From Haematobia irritans (Eukaryota; Arthropoda; Insecta; Diptera; Muscidae): a stretch of DNA of 64,000 nt. Within the stretch, counting starts at the first letter, position 1, and each line of letters begins with the position of its first letter. This document shows positions 33,749-44,873 of this stretch, in pieces. The notes under the pieces were generated by a model. That model was given only the letters and a program-made list of their open reading frames with translations, did no database searches and was not told the DNA's origin. A program made the position numbers and the translations under genes. The stretch spans positions 93,501,248-93,565,247 of the forward strand of contig NC_134398.1 in NCBI RefSeq assembly GCF_050003625.1. Direction: 5' to 3'.

Positions 33749-36661
33749 TCACGCGACACTTTCCCCTTTTCCGCGAAACCAGCGTTTAATATTCTGAACT
33801 GCCCACACTCCTTTGTATGGTCTCTGAGCTTGTTGAAACCCATCTACATCTTCTAGAACGTATCTATCGTTCCTTAAAACTTTCGATATCTTATAAGGAC
33901 CTTTAGACTTGGGGATTAATTTCCTGGCAACTCCAGAATTACTATCAAAGTTTCTAATCATAATATAGTCACCTATTTCGTACGTAGCTGGATTTCTACG
34001 TTTGTGGTTAACAAAATCTGCGTTATATTTTTGTGCCTTTATCTCCTTTTCTCTTGCCTTTTTTCTAACCTCTACAATATCTTTATAACAGTCGGTCATA
34101 ATATTTTCTCTAACCTTGTCCACAAACTTTCCTTTTTGATTTACTCCAAATAACATAACGCTTGGGTGCTCATTTATAGTCCTGTTTGCTGTGTTGTTCA
34201 ACACGAATTCAACAGATTGAAGAACATCGTCCCAGGATGTCCTCTTCTCTGGGTCCCTAAGTTTCGAAATCATCGGAACTAGGCTTCGGTTTATTCTTTC
34301 TACTTGTCCATTAGCCTGTGGAGAGCCTGTTGCAATCGCGATGTGTTTAATATCGTTTTCCTCCATAAAGGTTGCAAATTCGTTAGAAGTAAAACTGGTA
34401 CCTCTGTCAGAAACTATACATTTCGGGATGCTATAATAACGAAAATATTCCTTGAGTGACTTGATCACCTCTTTAGTTGCCGTTGTCTTAGTTGCATAAA
34501 GCTTAACAAACTTGGAGCATGAATCCACTACGAGAAAAATATGTTTTCTTGTGTCGTTGCCATTTATTGGGCCATAATGGTCAATATGTAACATCTCGAA
34601 AGGTCTAGAAGGTTTCGGAATGTTATGTAAAAATCCCTCTACTTTTCCACTTTTATCAGAAAATGCTATGCATTTCAGACAATTTTCCACATGTTTCTTC
34701 ACTTTAGCCCTTAGTTGTGGAAACCAATAACTTTTCTCAACCAATTCAGTAACTTTGTTGATGCCTACATGACCCATCTCATCATGATACTTGTACAATA
34801 CATGAGACTCCATAGCACTAGGAACATAAAATCTCAACTTGTCCTTCTGTATCTTCTTGTATATAACATCATTTCTCATCTCGTATAGTTTGTGCTCCTT
34901 ATTCTGTAACTTTTCCTTTAAACGTCGTATTTCCGGGTCTCTGTTCTGGCATATTACTAAGTTTTCCTCAAACGTGTTTGTCTCCACTACCATTATTTCC
35001 TGGCATCTACTCAAAGCGTCTACATGCTGCATACGCTTTCCTGACCTATGTTCAACAGTATAATCAAAGTTCTGCATCTCTAATGCCCATCTAGCTATTC
35101 TAGGATTCAAATCTTTTTTATTCAACGTCAACATCAATGAATTACAGTCCGTGACAATTTTAAAAGTCCTTCCATGCAAATAGGCCCGAAACCGCCTCAA
35201 CGCGTATATAATAGCCAAAGTTTCTAGTTCATAGCTATGAAATTTGGATTCTGATTCTGTTGACCGTTTCGAAAAATAAAATACTGGGTGCCACTTCCCA
35301 TCTCCTTTCTTCTGTATCAGAATTGCACCAAACCCTAATGCACTGGCGTCGCAATGCAGCTCTGCTTCTGCCTGAGGGTCGTACAACGCCAAAACAGGTG
35401 ACTCCAAAAGTTTATATTTCAATGTTTCAAAAGCCTGTAATTGGTCATATCCCATCTCAAATTTTCTATCTTTCTTCGTTAAATCATATAGCGGTTTTGC
35501 TATTAAAGAAAAATCTTTAATGAATCTTCTAAAATAAGAGCACAAACCTAAAAAACTCCGCAGTGTGTGAACTTTGTCTGGCAGAGGAAAATTTCTAATT
35601 GCCTCTAAACCTTTCTCATCCGCACGAATACCTGCCGCATCAATGGTGTATCCAAGATACTTAATACTACTCCGGAAAAATTCACATTTGTCGAGGCGCA
35701 ATTGTAATCTGTTATTGACAACCCTTTTCATAACTTCTTCAAATATTTCCAAATGTTCCTGCATACTTTCTGTAGCTATCATAATATCGTCCAAATATAT
35801 TATGACTTTTCCTTGCCGTACTAGGTCCGCAAAAATTTTATTCACAAACATCTGAAAAACCGATGGTGCATTTTTAAGCCCAAATGGCATTCGTAAAAAC
35901 TCGTATTGACCCAAAGGCGTCACGAAAGACGTATATTTCACGGATTCTTCACTCATATAGACGTGAAAGAATCCATTCCGCAAATCCAGTTTCGTAAAAA
36001 CTTTCCTGTTTGTCATTGTCTCTAGTAAATCATCTATTAAAGGAATTGGATAATTATATTTCGCTGTAATCTTATTCAAATTTCTAAAGTCAACACACAT
36101 TCTTAATTCACCAGTTTTCTTTTTAACTAAAACAATTGGAGAGGCAAATTCGGACTCACTAACTCGAATTACCCCCTTCGCTAAAAGATCGTCTAATATT
36201 TCCTGTAAGGCCTGTTTCTCGCTATACGAGAGCCTGCGTGGTGGACAATTGAATGGTTTAATATTGTCAACAATTAGATTCATCTCTACTCTTATTTCTG
36301 GCTCAAGAGGGCGCTGCATATTTATATAAGTGTCTCTAAAAATTTTCTCTGTACTTTTCCTAACATTTTGGGGTACGTGAGATTCGAACTTAAAATCTAT
36401 CTCCTCCTCATCCGAAAAAAACTCAACTGACATGATCATTTGCTCGTAGCTAGTATCGTCGTGGCTGTACATTTGGTCTGATTCATCTGGTTCACCGAAA
36501 AATATTTTTGAATTCGTACTCGCTAAAAAGTCTCTTCCCAATAAAATAGAATACTTCATAGACTCTGCATTTACCACAATTAACTCGATTTCAAAAAATT
36601 TATTATTCAATTCAATTAAACAAGAACATTTTCCTTCAACTTTTAATTCGAGCGATTTAAA
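33749..36661 (-). CDS. pol: Gypsy-C Pol: protease end, RT, RNase H, integrase
   Basis: 953 codons are open from the first ATG (36610); the frame extends upstream to the slippery heptamer at 36655-36661 where it meets gag. Order: end of protease (SILLGRDFL), RT with [44 protein letters not shown] and IYLDDIMIA (YLDD), RNase H with ELHCDASALGFGAIL and IVTDCNSLML, and integrase. The integrase has an HHCC finger (HDEMGHVGINK to CLKC), catalytic HIDHYGP, VSDRGTSFTS and NGQVERINR, and a GPY-like end (KGPYKISKVL). No stop or frameshift was seen. This is the best preserved Pol in the window and may encode active enzymes. Confidence 0.93.
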   Translation of the reverse strand, partial: FKSLELKVEGKCSCLIELNNKFFEIELIVVNAESMKYSILLGRDFLASTNSKIFFGEPDESDQMYSHDDTSYEQMIMSVEFFSDEEEIDFKFESHVPQNVRKSTEKIFRDTYINMQRPLEPEIRVEMNLIVDNIKPFNCPPRRLSYSEKQALQEILDDLLAKGVIRVSESEFASPIVLVKKKTGELRMCVDFRNLNKITAKYNYPIPLIDDLLETMTNRKVFTKLDLRNGFFHVYMSEESVKYTSFVTPLGQYEFLRMPFGLKNAPSVFQMFVNKIFADLVRQGKVIIYLDDIMIATESMQEHLEIFEEVMKRVVNNRLQLRLDKCEFFRSSIKYLGYTIDAAGIRADEKGLEAIRNFPLPDKVHTLRSFLGLCSYFRRFIKDFSLIAKPLYDLTKKDRKFEMGYDQLQAFETLKYKLLESPVLALYDPQAEAELHCDASALGFGAILIQKKGDGKWHPVFYFSKRSTESESKFHSYELETLAIIYALRRFRAYLHGRTFKIVTDCNSLMLTLNKKDLNPRIARWALEMQNFDYTVEHRSGKRMQHVDALSRCQEIMVVETNTFEENLVICQNRDPEIRRLKEKLQNKEHKLYEMRNDVIYKKIQKDKLRFYVPSAMESHVLYKYHDEMGHVGINKVTELVEKSYWFPQLRAKVKKHVENCLKCIAFSDKSGKVEGFLHNIPKPSRPFEMLHIDHYGPINGNDTRKHIFLVVDSCSKFVKLYATKTTATKEVIKSLKEYFRYYSIPKCIVSDRGTSFTSNEFATFMEENDIKHIAIATGSPQANGQVERINRSLVPMISKLRDPEKRTSWDDVLQSVEFVLNNTANRTINEHPSVMLFGVNQKGKFVDKVRENIMTDCYKDIVEVRKKAREKEIKAQKYNADFVNHKRRNPATYEIGDYIMIRNFDSNSGVARKLIPKSKGPYKISKVLRNDRYVLEDVDGFQQAQRPYKGVWAVQNIKRWFRGKGESVA

Positions 36662-38207
36662 CCATATAAAGAAACTGAGTTGTATTCAGATATTTGAAAT
36701 TCATTGGGCACCACATCTCTCCTTATGAGGCTAACCGGACTACCAGAGTCTATCAGGCATTCTAAAGAAAACTTAACATTAATATTATCATCTAAGCAAA
36801 AATTAAAATACCTTACATAAGTGTTGGTTTCCTTAAGGGTCTTCTTCTTATTTTGTTCACAATCAGAGACTGTGTGTCCAGTTTCCCCGCAAGCATAACA
36901 TGTGCCAGGTGCTCGTCTGGGCTTACTACATTCTGCCGCATAGTGTCCAATACTATTACAATTATAGCACCTTACGCCAGCCTTTAATGTTGTTGTTGGT
37001 TTTGTCTTGGATGGTTCAGCCACAGCTGATTTGGGTAACTTAACGTTTACCAATGATTTCAGCAAGTCCGAGGCTGTTTTATGTTGTTGCATTGAAACTT
37101 GCGTTCTCACCTGAATATTCGATATACCATCGATCAAATACTCCAGCAATTCATCATCGTCGAGCTTCAACTTACTGGCCAACATAATTTTTTCACCATA
37201 GTACTCACTGAAATTCTCTCCAAAACACCACTTGCGTTGTTCAAATTTTCGACGAGTCTCCAGCTTTGTCTCTCTTGACCCGAACGTCATACAAAAATGC
37301 TCCAGTAACTCATCGACATGTTCGTTTGGTTCACTACGTCTCGTGTGCAACCATACCTGGGCTCTGCCGACTAATTTTGTTGCGAACAAAGCACGGAACA
37401 TGTGATCATCGAGATTGTACGTTTGTTTGATGTCTCTCAATTGTGTGACCCAAAATTTCCCATCTGTCGTTCCATCAAACTCTGCAACAAAATTGCTAAG
37501 CATATGGAGCGAAACACCAACAGAAGAAACCTCGGTATGTTGTCCAACCATTTTTAACATATGGTTCTCTCTACGCAGTATGTCATGCTCACGTTTCAAC
37601 AATTCATTTTCCCTCTTAAGTAAAGCAATTTCTTTGTCTCTTAAGTCTGAATCTGACAACACACCGACTGCGCCAACAGCGCTGCTTACGTTGGTATGTG
37701 TGTATGGTGTTTCTGTTGTGTATACGATTTCATTTTCCTGTACATTTCTCCTTGCTTTATTCTCGTCAGCTCTTTGTTTGTCGTTCGGTAATTCTTTGTT
37801 GATCGTAACATTGTTGTTGCCTGCAAATTTTGTCTGTAAGTTTTCAATAATTTCGTCTTCTTGCTCTGCATTTTTTCATCAGCAATTTTATTTCTGTTTG
37901 AACACCCGTTACTTGACATTGAGTTGTTGTTGGTTTCTTGCAAATCGTCACCAACCGACACAAGATGATGGCCTGTACTTTGGCATAACTGCACATTTTG
38001 CATCCAATTTTGTTGTTGATGTTGTGTCAATTCGCTTAAATTAGCAAGTGGATCTTCTTCCATACCTTGTACCACATTTTTTAAAACGGCTTCAGGCACC
38101 TCTTTTAAACGCAGGATTAATTGTCGTTTTGTGCCGTCTGGTAAAACATTCAATTTAAGGCATAACCACTGCAATGTTGTTAATGGTAGCTTATCCAAAC
38201 ACTCCAT
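36643..38207 (-). pseudogene. gag: Gypsy-C Gag with protease start, one frameshift
   Basis: The ATG at 38207 opens a frame whose first 35 residues (LPLTTLQWLCLKLNVLPDG, then KRQLILRL) look like a SAP-type helix-loop-helix. At an A-run near 37866-37873 a one-base indel moves the sensible frame to the one ending at 36643. That part continues with a Leu/Glu/Arg coiled coil (about 37660-37560), a capsid-like region, two zinc knuckles (CYNCNSIGHYAAEC and CYACGETGHTVSDC) and then the protease start CLIDSGSPVSLI. The last codons hold the slippery heptamer TTTAAAT. Apart from the single indel the gene looks recent. Confidence 0.85.
36655..36661 (-). promoter_or_regulatory. putative -1 frameshift site TTTAAAT, Gypsy-C
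   Basis: In the gag frame GGT TTA AAT CGC gives T_TTA_AAT, a canonical heptamer, four codons before the gag TAA. The -1 frame continues without stop into Pol. The protease active-site DSG lies upstream in the gag frame, so the shift falls inside the protease domain. Confidence 0.62.
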
Positions 38208-38266
38208 TTTATCGGCAAATAAATTCTTTTTAAGACCTTCGAACGATTACTTGCGTTTTGGTAAGG

Positions 38267-38279
38267 CCCACTTCTGATA
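38267..38279 (-). promoter_or_regulatory. primer binding site, tRNA-Leu-like (Gypsy-C)
   Basis: Minus strand TATCAGAAGTGGG resembles the complement of a tRNA-Leu 3' end (TGTCAGAAGTGGG), as used by mdg3-type elements. It lies 3 nt inside the 5' LTR. Confidence 0.6.
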
Positions 38280-38282
38280 TAC

Positions 38283-38576
38283 TTTAGTGGTATACTTTGT
38301 CCAATTTAAAAACACTTTGTTGGGGTTTTCTTTTTGTTATTTTTATTTGTTAAGGACGCCGAAGTCTTTTTCGGTTTGACGATCGTATACAAAAAAAGTG
38401 TCTGGCTAACTCACATGACAGCTAACGATTTATGAAACTTAACTTAATCGATAACATGGCAACTTACGATTACTAGCTTAAACGTAACTTAATCGATAAC
38501 ATGACAGCTTACAATTATTGGCTTAACAAACTACTTACAGGCTAGTTATTGGAACGTTACATGCCAACATACTACA
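38283..38576 (-). repeat. 5' LTR of Gypsy-C
   Basis: 294 bp, near identical to 33393-33685 (two substitutions and one extra G after the A-run). Confidence 0.92.
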
Positions 38577-38942
38577 ATTTGAATTCCACTGTTTTGTTAT
38601 TCCGCCGCTACGTTGTTGTTGCCGAATGCAGTTTTCCGATAGCCTTCCGCATTGTTGTTGCCGACAAGAATGCAAGATTCGGAGTAACTTGTAGAGTGTT
38701 GTTGTTGACAAGAATGTGATCCGAATCGGAGTAGGGAGATTGATTGAGAGTATTTAGAGATTATCTAAATGAGAGCATTTACAAAAAAAAAAAAAAGATG
38801 AGGCCAATGTCGCACAGTATTCTCATTCAAAATAGTGGTTTGATGACCGACATCAACTAGCTACAATTAATTCATTTTGTTATTATTAATTTGTGTTGTT
38901 AATCTTAACTAAAATTCATTCTCTTTGTTATTTTTCATAACA
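38577..38942 (-). repeat. Gypsy-B LTR2, part 2 (shared by bodies 1 and 2)
   Basis: Continues LTR2 after Gypsy-C and keeps the 39-nt segment missing from LTR1. It is followed at once by the purine tract and integrase end of body 2, so this one LTR is the 5' LTR of body 1 and the 3' LTR of body 2. Confidence 0.92.
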
Positions 38943-38979
38943 GTGCTCTCTCCTTAGACTCTAGTCTCCTGACAAAGTT

Positions 38980-39677
38980 CTATGGGTTCTTGGTATTTGG
39001 CAAGACGATTCGCATGAAGAACTTTTTGACATTTTTTCCAGGAGGTTTTATTCTATAAAGGAGATCAGATATTCTTTCGGTTATGGTCGCTGGATCTACC
39101 CAATCGGACTGCAATTTTGGTGAATAACCCTTTTTTCTCGTGGGGGAGTAAAACCAAACAGATTCGCCCACAAAAAATTCTTGAGGATTAGATCTCGTGT
39201 CATACCTGCACTTCGTAGCTTCAGAAGAAATTTTCAGCTGTTTTCGTGCCACGTCACAAACTTCGGTCAATCGATTCCTCAGTTCCATTATAAAATTGGC
39301 TTCTGGCACCGTCTCTGAAGTTGGCAAAGATGTTATCAGATCTATAGGTAGACGAAGTTCTAGTCCAAAGGTTAACATCGAAGGGGTAAACTTTGATGAT
39401 CCGTGCATAGATGACCTGTAGGCTAGTAAGGCCATGGGCAATAGCTTATCCCAGTTGCGTTTGTTCGGTTCTACAAATTTTGAAAGGTAATCCAACAAAG
39501 TCCGGTTAAAGCGTTCGACCATTCCGTCGGACTGTGGCCTTAATGGCGTTGTACGTGTTTTTTCTATGCCAAGTATTTCCATACACTTTTTAAATACATC
39601 TGATTCAAAGTTCCTACCTTGGTCGGAGTGTAAAACAAATGGAACCCCAAATCGGCAGAACACCTCATTAACCAGTG
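38980..39677 (-). pseudogene. pol: Gypsy-B integrase, body 2, carboxy-terminal part
   Basis: Same sequence as the body 1 integrase from the second catalytic Asp (LHSDQGRNFES) onwards, with the Glu in DGMVERFNR and the GYSPKLQSDWVDPATI end. One base less near the terminus (39030s) gives a different last dozen residues. It is cut at 39677 by errantivirus D; the first Asp and finger are at 47552-47830. Confidence 0.9.
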
Positions 39678-40070
39678 AATTAACTTTTTAAGTTTAATTT
39701 TTGTTTAAAAAAAAGAATCAATCTTTTCTTTTTATTTTTTATTCGGAGCGAACTCCGTCTTTATTGATTAAACTCAAAAGTAGAACTAACTTCAAATAAT
39801 TTCTACAATTTCATAAATGCTTAAAACTATGCACTTGCCAACGATCACCTGAAGTAATTCCAGGAATCCAATGCAACTAACTTATGTTGGGTTTCGCAAT
39901 GATCACCTCATCTTATTCGGGGAAATCTTTGCAGCTAACCATTGCTGTTTTATGGGAACGGAAGTTCCACGCGCTTGATTCAACAGACATATCATCAGCA
40001 TAAAATTTTATTTACTTTCAATTCTCTTTTAAAATATTTTTGGCAACTAAGAAGGTGTTGGGTATTAACT
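39678..40070 (-). repeat. 3' LTR of errantivirus D
   Basis: 393 bp; minus strand starts AGTTAATACCC directly after the polypurine tract and ends TTAAAAAGTTAATT. Confidence 0.95.
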
Positions 40071-40081
40071 CCTCCCCTCTT
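40071..40081 (-). promoter_or_regulatory. polypurine tract of errantivirus D
   Basis: Minus strand AAGAGGGGAGG immediately before the 3' LTR. Confidence 0.82.
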
Positions 40082-40124
40082 AATTGCAATTGTCCCCAAT
40101 TGTTTTTTTTTTTTTTTTTTTACT

Positions 40125-41715
40125 TCAGAAATATGGGATGTTGTTTATTCGAACTGCTGATGAGATGTTATTTGTTGGTTGGATATATGTTAATATTGCT
40201 CCTGGCTCTGGCGGTAAATATGAATTCTGTGTATTTAAATATTCTATGCTTCTTCTTCGCGAGATTCTATAGAGGTGAAGAATCCAGGAACCCAAGACTG
40301 CAAGGATTATTAAATAGGCCATGATTGATACTCCGTTCACAATTGTTCCCGTTCTTAATATTCTGATACTGTGGGTGTTATTAAGATATGATTCTCTCAG
40401 GCTCTCAATAGTCAGAATATTTTCTAAGTTCTTCTCTAATGGCGTGGGTTGCAATACAGCAGGGATGGTTTTTATTTGTGGGGCTTCTAGGTTGCGGTAA
40501 ATTTTGTTCTGTGCCGCTATTGTAGAATTTGAAAATTTTATCAAAAACGTGCCTGATAAATGATGTGCAACTTCATCGATGTATATGGTATCATTGTAGT
40601 CGTTAAGCAGGATTACTCCAGGGAAAATATTTTCGATTAACGGGACATGATGACTGTTGGTATAAGTGCAGTACGACGATAAGCTTTTTATAATATTATT
40701 TATACATGTATTATTTCTTAAATCTAGTAGTTGGTTGTTACTACAAATTTTAATATTATTATATTTTGAGCAATTACTTTTTAGTCCATAAATTTCATTT
40801 AAATTCTTTATTATATTATTGAAAGACAACTTTACAATTTTTTTGTTTTTCTTTACGGGGTACAATAGCAAATTTTGATATATTTTTTCATTAGTCAATG
40901 GAATTTTGATAACATATAATATGATTGAATTTCGATATAAAACATTTACTGTGGCATATTCCATTGCCTCTTCATTTGTTGCAAAGGGCATATTTTCTTT
41001 ACTTAATTTTTCCAAAGCTAATTTAACTTCTAATTTATCCAAAATAATGGAGTTTATTACTCCGCTCTTTGCCCATTGAATCGCATAATGTATATTAATT
41101 AACTGCTCTTTTATGAGTCTTATGCGACTTTGTAAAGTTAAAACTATTTCGGTATTTAAATAGTTGTTTTTGCCTATCGCATTGGAAATTTCATTAACTA
41201 TTTTCGTTACATTATTTAGTCTATCATTTAGCACTTGGTTAATAACGACTTGCTTATTGTTATTTTGATTTATTTCATTTATATTATATTCTAGCATTTC
41301 GAAGTCATCGTGATCTGGAGTTCCAGCGATATACTTCCATGCAGTACCAATTATGTTGAATGATCTTTTATTTCTCTTATAACTATTTTTTTCATTATTA
41401 ATATCCCCATTTTCATAGTTATTATTTATATTGTATTTATCATTATTATACTGAGGAACAATACTTTGAATTAAATCCTGAGCTTGCATTATTTCTTCAT
41501 TTAGGATAGGAAAAAAGGAATTGGTTTTAGGGATATGTCGTTCAACGAATACTTTTGTCTCTGTCACAAAGGAGTCATATTTCTTTATGTCTATTGGATG
41601 AATTATTCTGAAGATTCCGTCTTGGACTTTACTTTGTCCATCATTAATTATTATAACATGAGCAGAAGTGTAGTCAATAATTTGAAATTCTGCTTTACAA
41701 AATATTATAATTGAT
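40125..41715 (-). CDS. env: errantivirus D Env (F-like), in frame with Pol
   Basis: Starts at a strong 3' splice site (minus TTTTTTCTCTTTCAG at 41716-41730) and runs 530 codons to the stop at 40125. A hydrophobic segment around the splice site ends in FCKAEFQIIDY, aligned with the signal-peptide end of errantivirus A Env. About 130 residues later comes the basic cleavage site RNKR followed by SFNIIGTAWKYIAGTPD, then helical regions, a Cys-rich part and a membrane helix (AYLIILAVLGSWIL) with a short tail. There is no own ATG at the exon start, so a spliced mRNA must supply it from the 5' leader. The reading is intact. As the frame is also continuous with Pol, a Pol-Env fusion would arise from unspliced RNA. 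Confidence 0.9.
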
Positions 41716-44700
41716 CTGAAAGAGAAAAAAGATATACAAAATTTAAGTTTTGATAAGTCTTTTATGAACAGTCCTTCCGGATAATGTTTTAACAGTGGAG
41801 TTTTGGTTACAGGCACTATTTCCCTTTTATACTTCGGGGTAAGTTTATTTCCGCGTCGCTTATCAATTCTGACATAAATAACATCACCCTCTGAGTAAGT
41901 TTTCATCGGCTCCTTTTCCTTATTATGGTAACTGAGATCGGATACTTGCTTTTCTTGTAATTTACGTATTGTCTCTTTTCGGGAATTTTCAAGCATCTCT
42001 GGATCGCTACTGACATTTCGGCCAAATAAAACTTCAACAGGTTTCCTATTTGTTGTCGAATGGACTGATAAATTATATTCCTTGACTGATCTTTCTAATA
42101 ATTCCTCAAAAGTACGGTGGGCTTTCTCAGTTTTGAGACATCTCATGATCTCTTGAAGTGTCGAGTGGAAACGTTCCACTTGTCCGTTAGAACAACTTGT
42201 ATAAGGTGGGGTACGATAAACTTGAATGCCGAATTCATTCTCTATCATATGATTAATGGAAACTGAACTAAAAGATTTTTCATTATCAAAAACTATTGTT
42301 TCGGGAATAAGAAAGAAGAGAATGTCTCTCAAAGGTTGTTTAATATCTTCAGCAGCTCTTGATTTTATTACCTTCGCTATAGCAAATTTGGAAAACTTAT
42401 CTATAGCTGTCAGAACAGAGTGTTTATCTGTAATAAAGATATCAAGGTGGACAATTTGTCCAGGAAATTGCGGAATAGGAGTTGGTTGAATTTCCGGCTT
42501 AGCAGGATGACGATCATACTTGTTTTCCTTGCAGACCACACAATTCTTTACTGCTTTAGTCACTTTTTTGTTCATAGATGGAAAGTAGTATTTTCTGATT
42601 ATCTGAATTTTATTTTCACGAGCATTTCTGTGAGCTCGATTATGTGTACTCAAAATTATATTATCCTGTTCTTCTTCGCTAGTCACGTCTTCAACTTGAA
42701 TTTGAGTAAACCTTACTTTGTAGCTTCTAAAATGTAAGGGATATATCTCTTGAATTTTCCCCATAGTGCGTTCATCAGTTTTAATGCAGTTAACAACGGA
42801 TGGGTTTAGGTAACGTTTTAAAATATTGACCAATTTGTCTGAATCATACGATTCTTCTGTTACTATATGTTTGTGGTATGTTGGAAAAACTATTTTAAAT
42901 TCATATGACTGATTTGGACCTTGATTGAGAAAAATTTGATTTTTGAATGCGTTAATCGGTGCATCTACCGAATAAATCAGACAATGAGATGAGCTTTCAT
43001 CGCTGTGCTCACTTGATGTTAGCGTATTTATCTCTGGTGGAATTCTTGATAACGCATCGGCTACCACATTAGTTTTTCCTTGTTTGTAATGAAGCTCGTA
43101 GTTATATTCTTCTAAAATTGCTTTCCAACGTTTCATTTTAGTGTTGTTATTTTTATTACTTAACGCGTAAGTAAGTGGTTGATGGTCGGTAAATATTTTT
43201 ATTTTGGCAGTACCATATAGATAATTTCTCAGAGAATCTAATGCCCATATAATAGCTAACATTTCCTTCTCGTTAGCGGCATAATTTTCTTCCGTCCTGC
43301 TCAACGTTCTAGATATGAAAACTATCGGTTTTTTTTCTTGGGAAAGCACTGCACCAAGAGCGAAATTTGATGCATCTGTAGTTAACTCAAAATCTTTATT
43401 ATAATTTGGATATGCCAACACTACATCTTCGGAAACAAGAGTTGATTTTAATTTGTTAAAAGCTGACATGGCTTCTGAATTTAAATTTATTTTAATTTTT
43501 GAGGATTTATTTTTGGACACGCGTCCTTCCTCCCCTCTTAAAAGGGATGTCAGGGGCTTAGCGAGTTTCGCATAATCTTGAATGAAACAACGATAATACC
43601 CTGTCATACCTAAAAATGATCTTAAGTCTTTTAATGTTTTAGGTTGTGGAATTTTAGCAATAGCTTCTGTCCTTTTTGGATTTGTTTTTATTCCATCAGA
43701 AGAAATAACGAATCCTAGAAACTCAACCGAATTTTTAAAGAAATGACATTTGTCCAATTGGACTTTCATGTTTGCACTTTCAAGTGTTTTGAAAACTTTG
43801 ACTAAATCGTGGACATGATCGTCCTCGTTGCGACTAAAAACAATTATATCGTCGATATAAACGAAACAACAAACTCCTATACATTCGCGTAATATATCAT
43901 CAAGTGCTCTCTGAAAAATTGAAGGGGCATTTTTTAAGCCAAACGGTAGTCTTGTGTATTCGTATTTTCCGTTGTTAATGGAAAAAGCTGTTTTTTCTAT
44001 ATCAGATTCCTTTAACGGGATCTGATGGAATCCGCTCTTCAGATCGAGTACTGAGAAATACTGATTATTTCCTAGCTGCGCAAGGACTTCACTAATATTC
44101 GGGATCGGATATTTATCCGCTATGGTCACCGCATTTAGTTTTCTGTAATCCGTCACAACTCTATACTGCTTATTACCAGCTGAATCTGGCTTTTTTGGTA
44201 CAATCCATACCGGTGAGTTGTACGGAGAGCGAGATGGTCTTATTATACCATCATTAAGCATCGTTTGAATTTGCTTTTCTACCTCAGATTTCAAAGCCAT
44301 GGGGTAAGGATAGTATCGAGTGTATACTGGTGTATTGTCCCTTGTTCGAATTTCCCCTATTACCTTAGTTGTATATGTTAATTTCATATCGGGCTCTGCG
44401 AATAGGTTAGGTATTTTTTCTGTTAGTGCTCTAATTATTTTGCGCTGCTTGTCTGTCATATGGTCATCCTTTATTTTAATTAGATTTATTGCTTCTGACT
44501 TCATTTGGTGAATTTTTATTTTAGCCCCGTTTTCGAGCGAAATGTAATTATCTCTGGTATGAATAACTGCTCCTAATTGTTTTAAGCTGTCATTGCCTAG
44601 AATCCCATGAAAAGATTTTAAGTTTGGAAGGATGTAAAATTTTAAATTTTTGTCTCTAATATTGAAAAGATTAAGAAATGTGTGGCTGGTGATTTCTTTA

Positions 44701-44873
44701 TCACCGGCAACTGATCTTGTAAAGAAATTTTTCTGATTTGGTATAACTTTTTTTGGGAGAAATGGTTGAATGTAATTCTTTGTTGATCCTGTATCTATAA
44801 GTATATTTAAAATTTTTCCATTTTCTATTTTACATCGTACATAAGGTAACGATGAATCAGTTAGCCTAAAAAA
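41716..44873 (-). CDS. pol: errantivirus D Pol: protease, RT, RNase H, integrase
   Basis: Open from the -1 frame at the slippery site (44867-44873) through the ATG at 44504 and on without a stop. Protease: [12 protein letters not shown] with later [58 protein letters not shown] and [10 protein letters not shown] (YIDD). RNase [28 protein letters not shown] and VADALSRIP. Integrase: zinc finger (HNRAHRN...[12 protein letters not shown]), [19 protein letters not shown] and NGQVERFHS. Usually errantiviral Pol ends with its own stop before env; here no stop occurs between them. Apart from that it looks fully functional. Confidence 0.93.

Larger units (their letters stand above)
33393..38576 (-). 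mobile_element. Gypsy-C, mdg3/blastopia-like LTR retrotransposon, nearly intact
   Basis: A minus-strand element of about 5.2 kb inserted in Gypsy-B LTR2 with duplication ATTT (33389-33392 and 38577-38580). LTRs (33393-33685 and 38283-38576) differ at two or three positions, so insertion is recent. Gag and pol ORFs are present with a single clear lesion, a frameshift in gag near 37870. A tRNA-Leu-like primer site, a SAP-like start of Gag and two CCHC knuckles fit the mdg3 group. There is no env. Confidence 0.92.
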
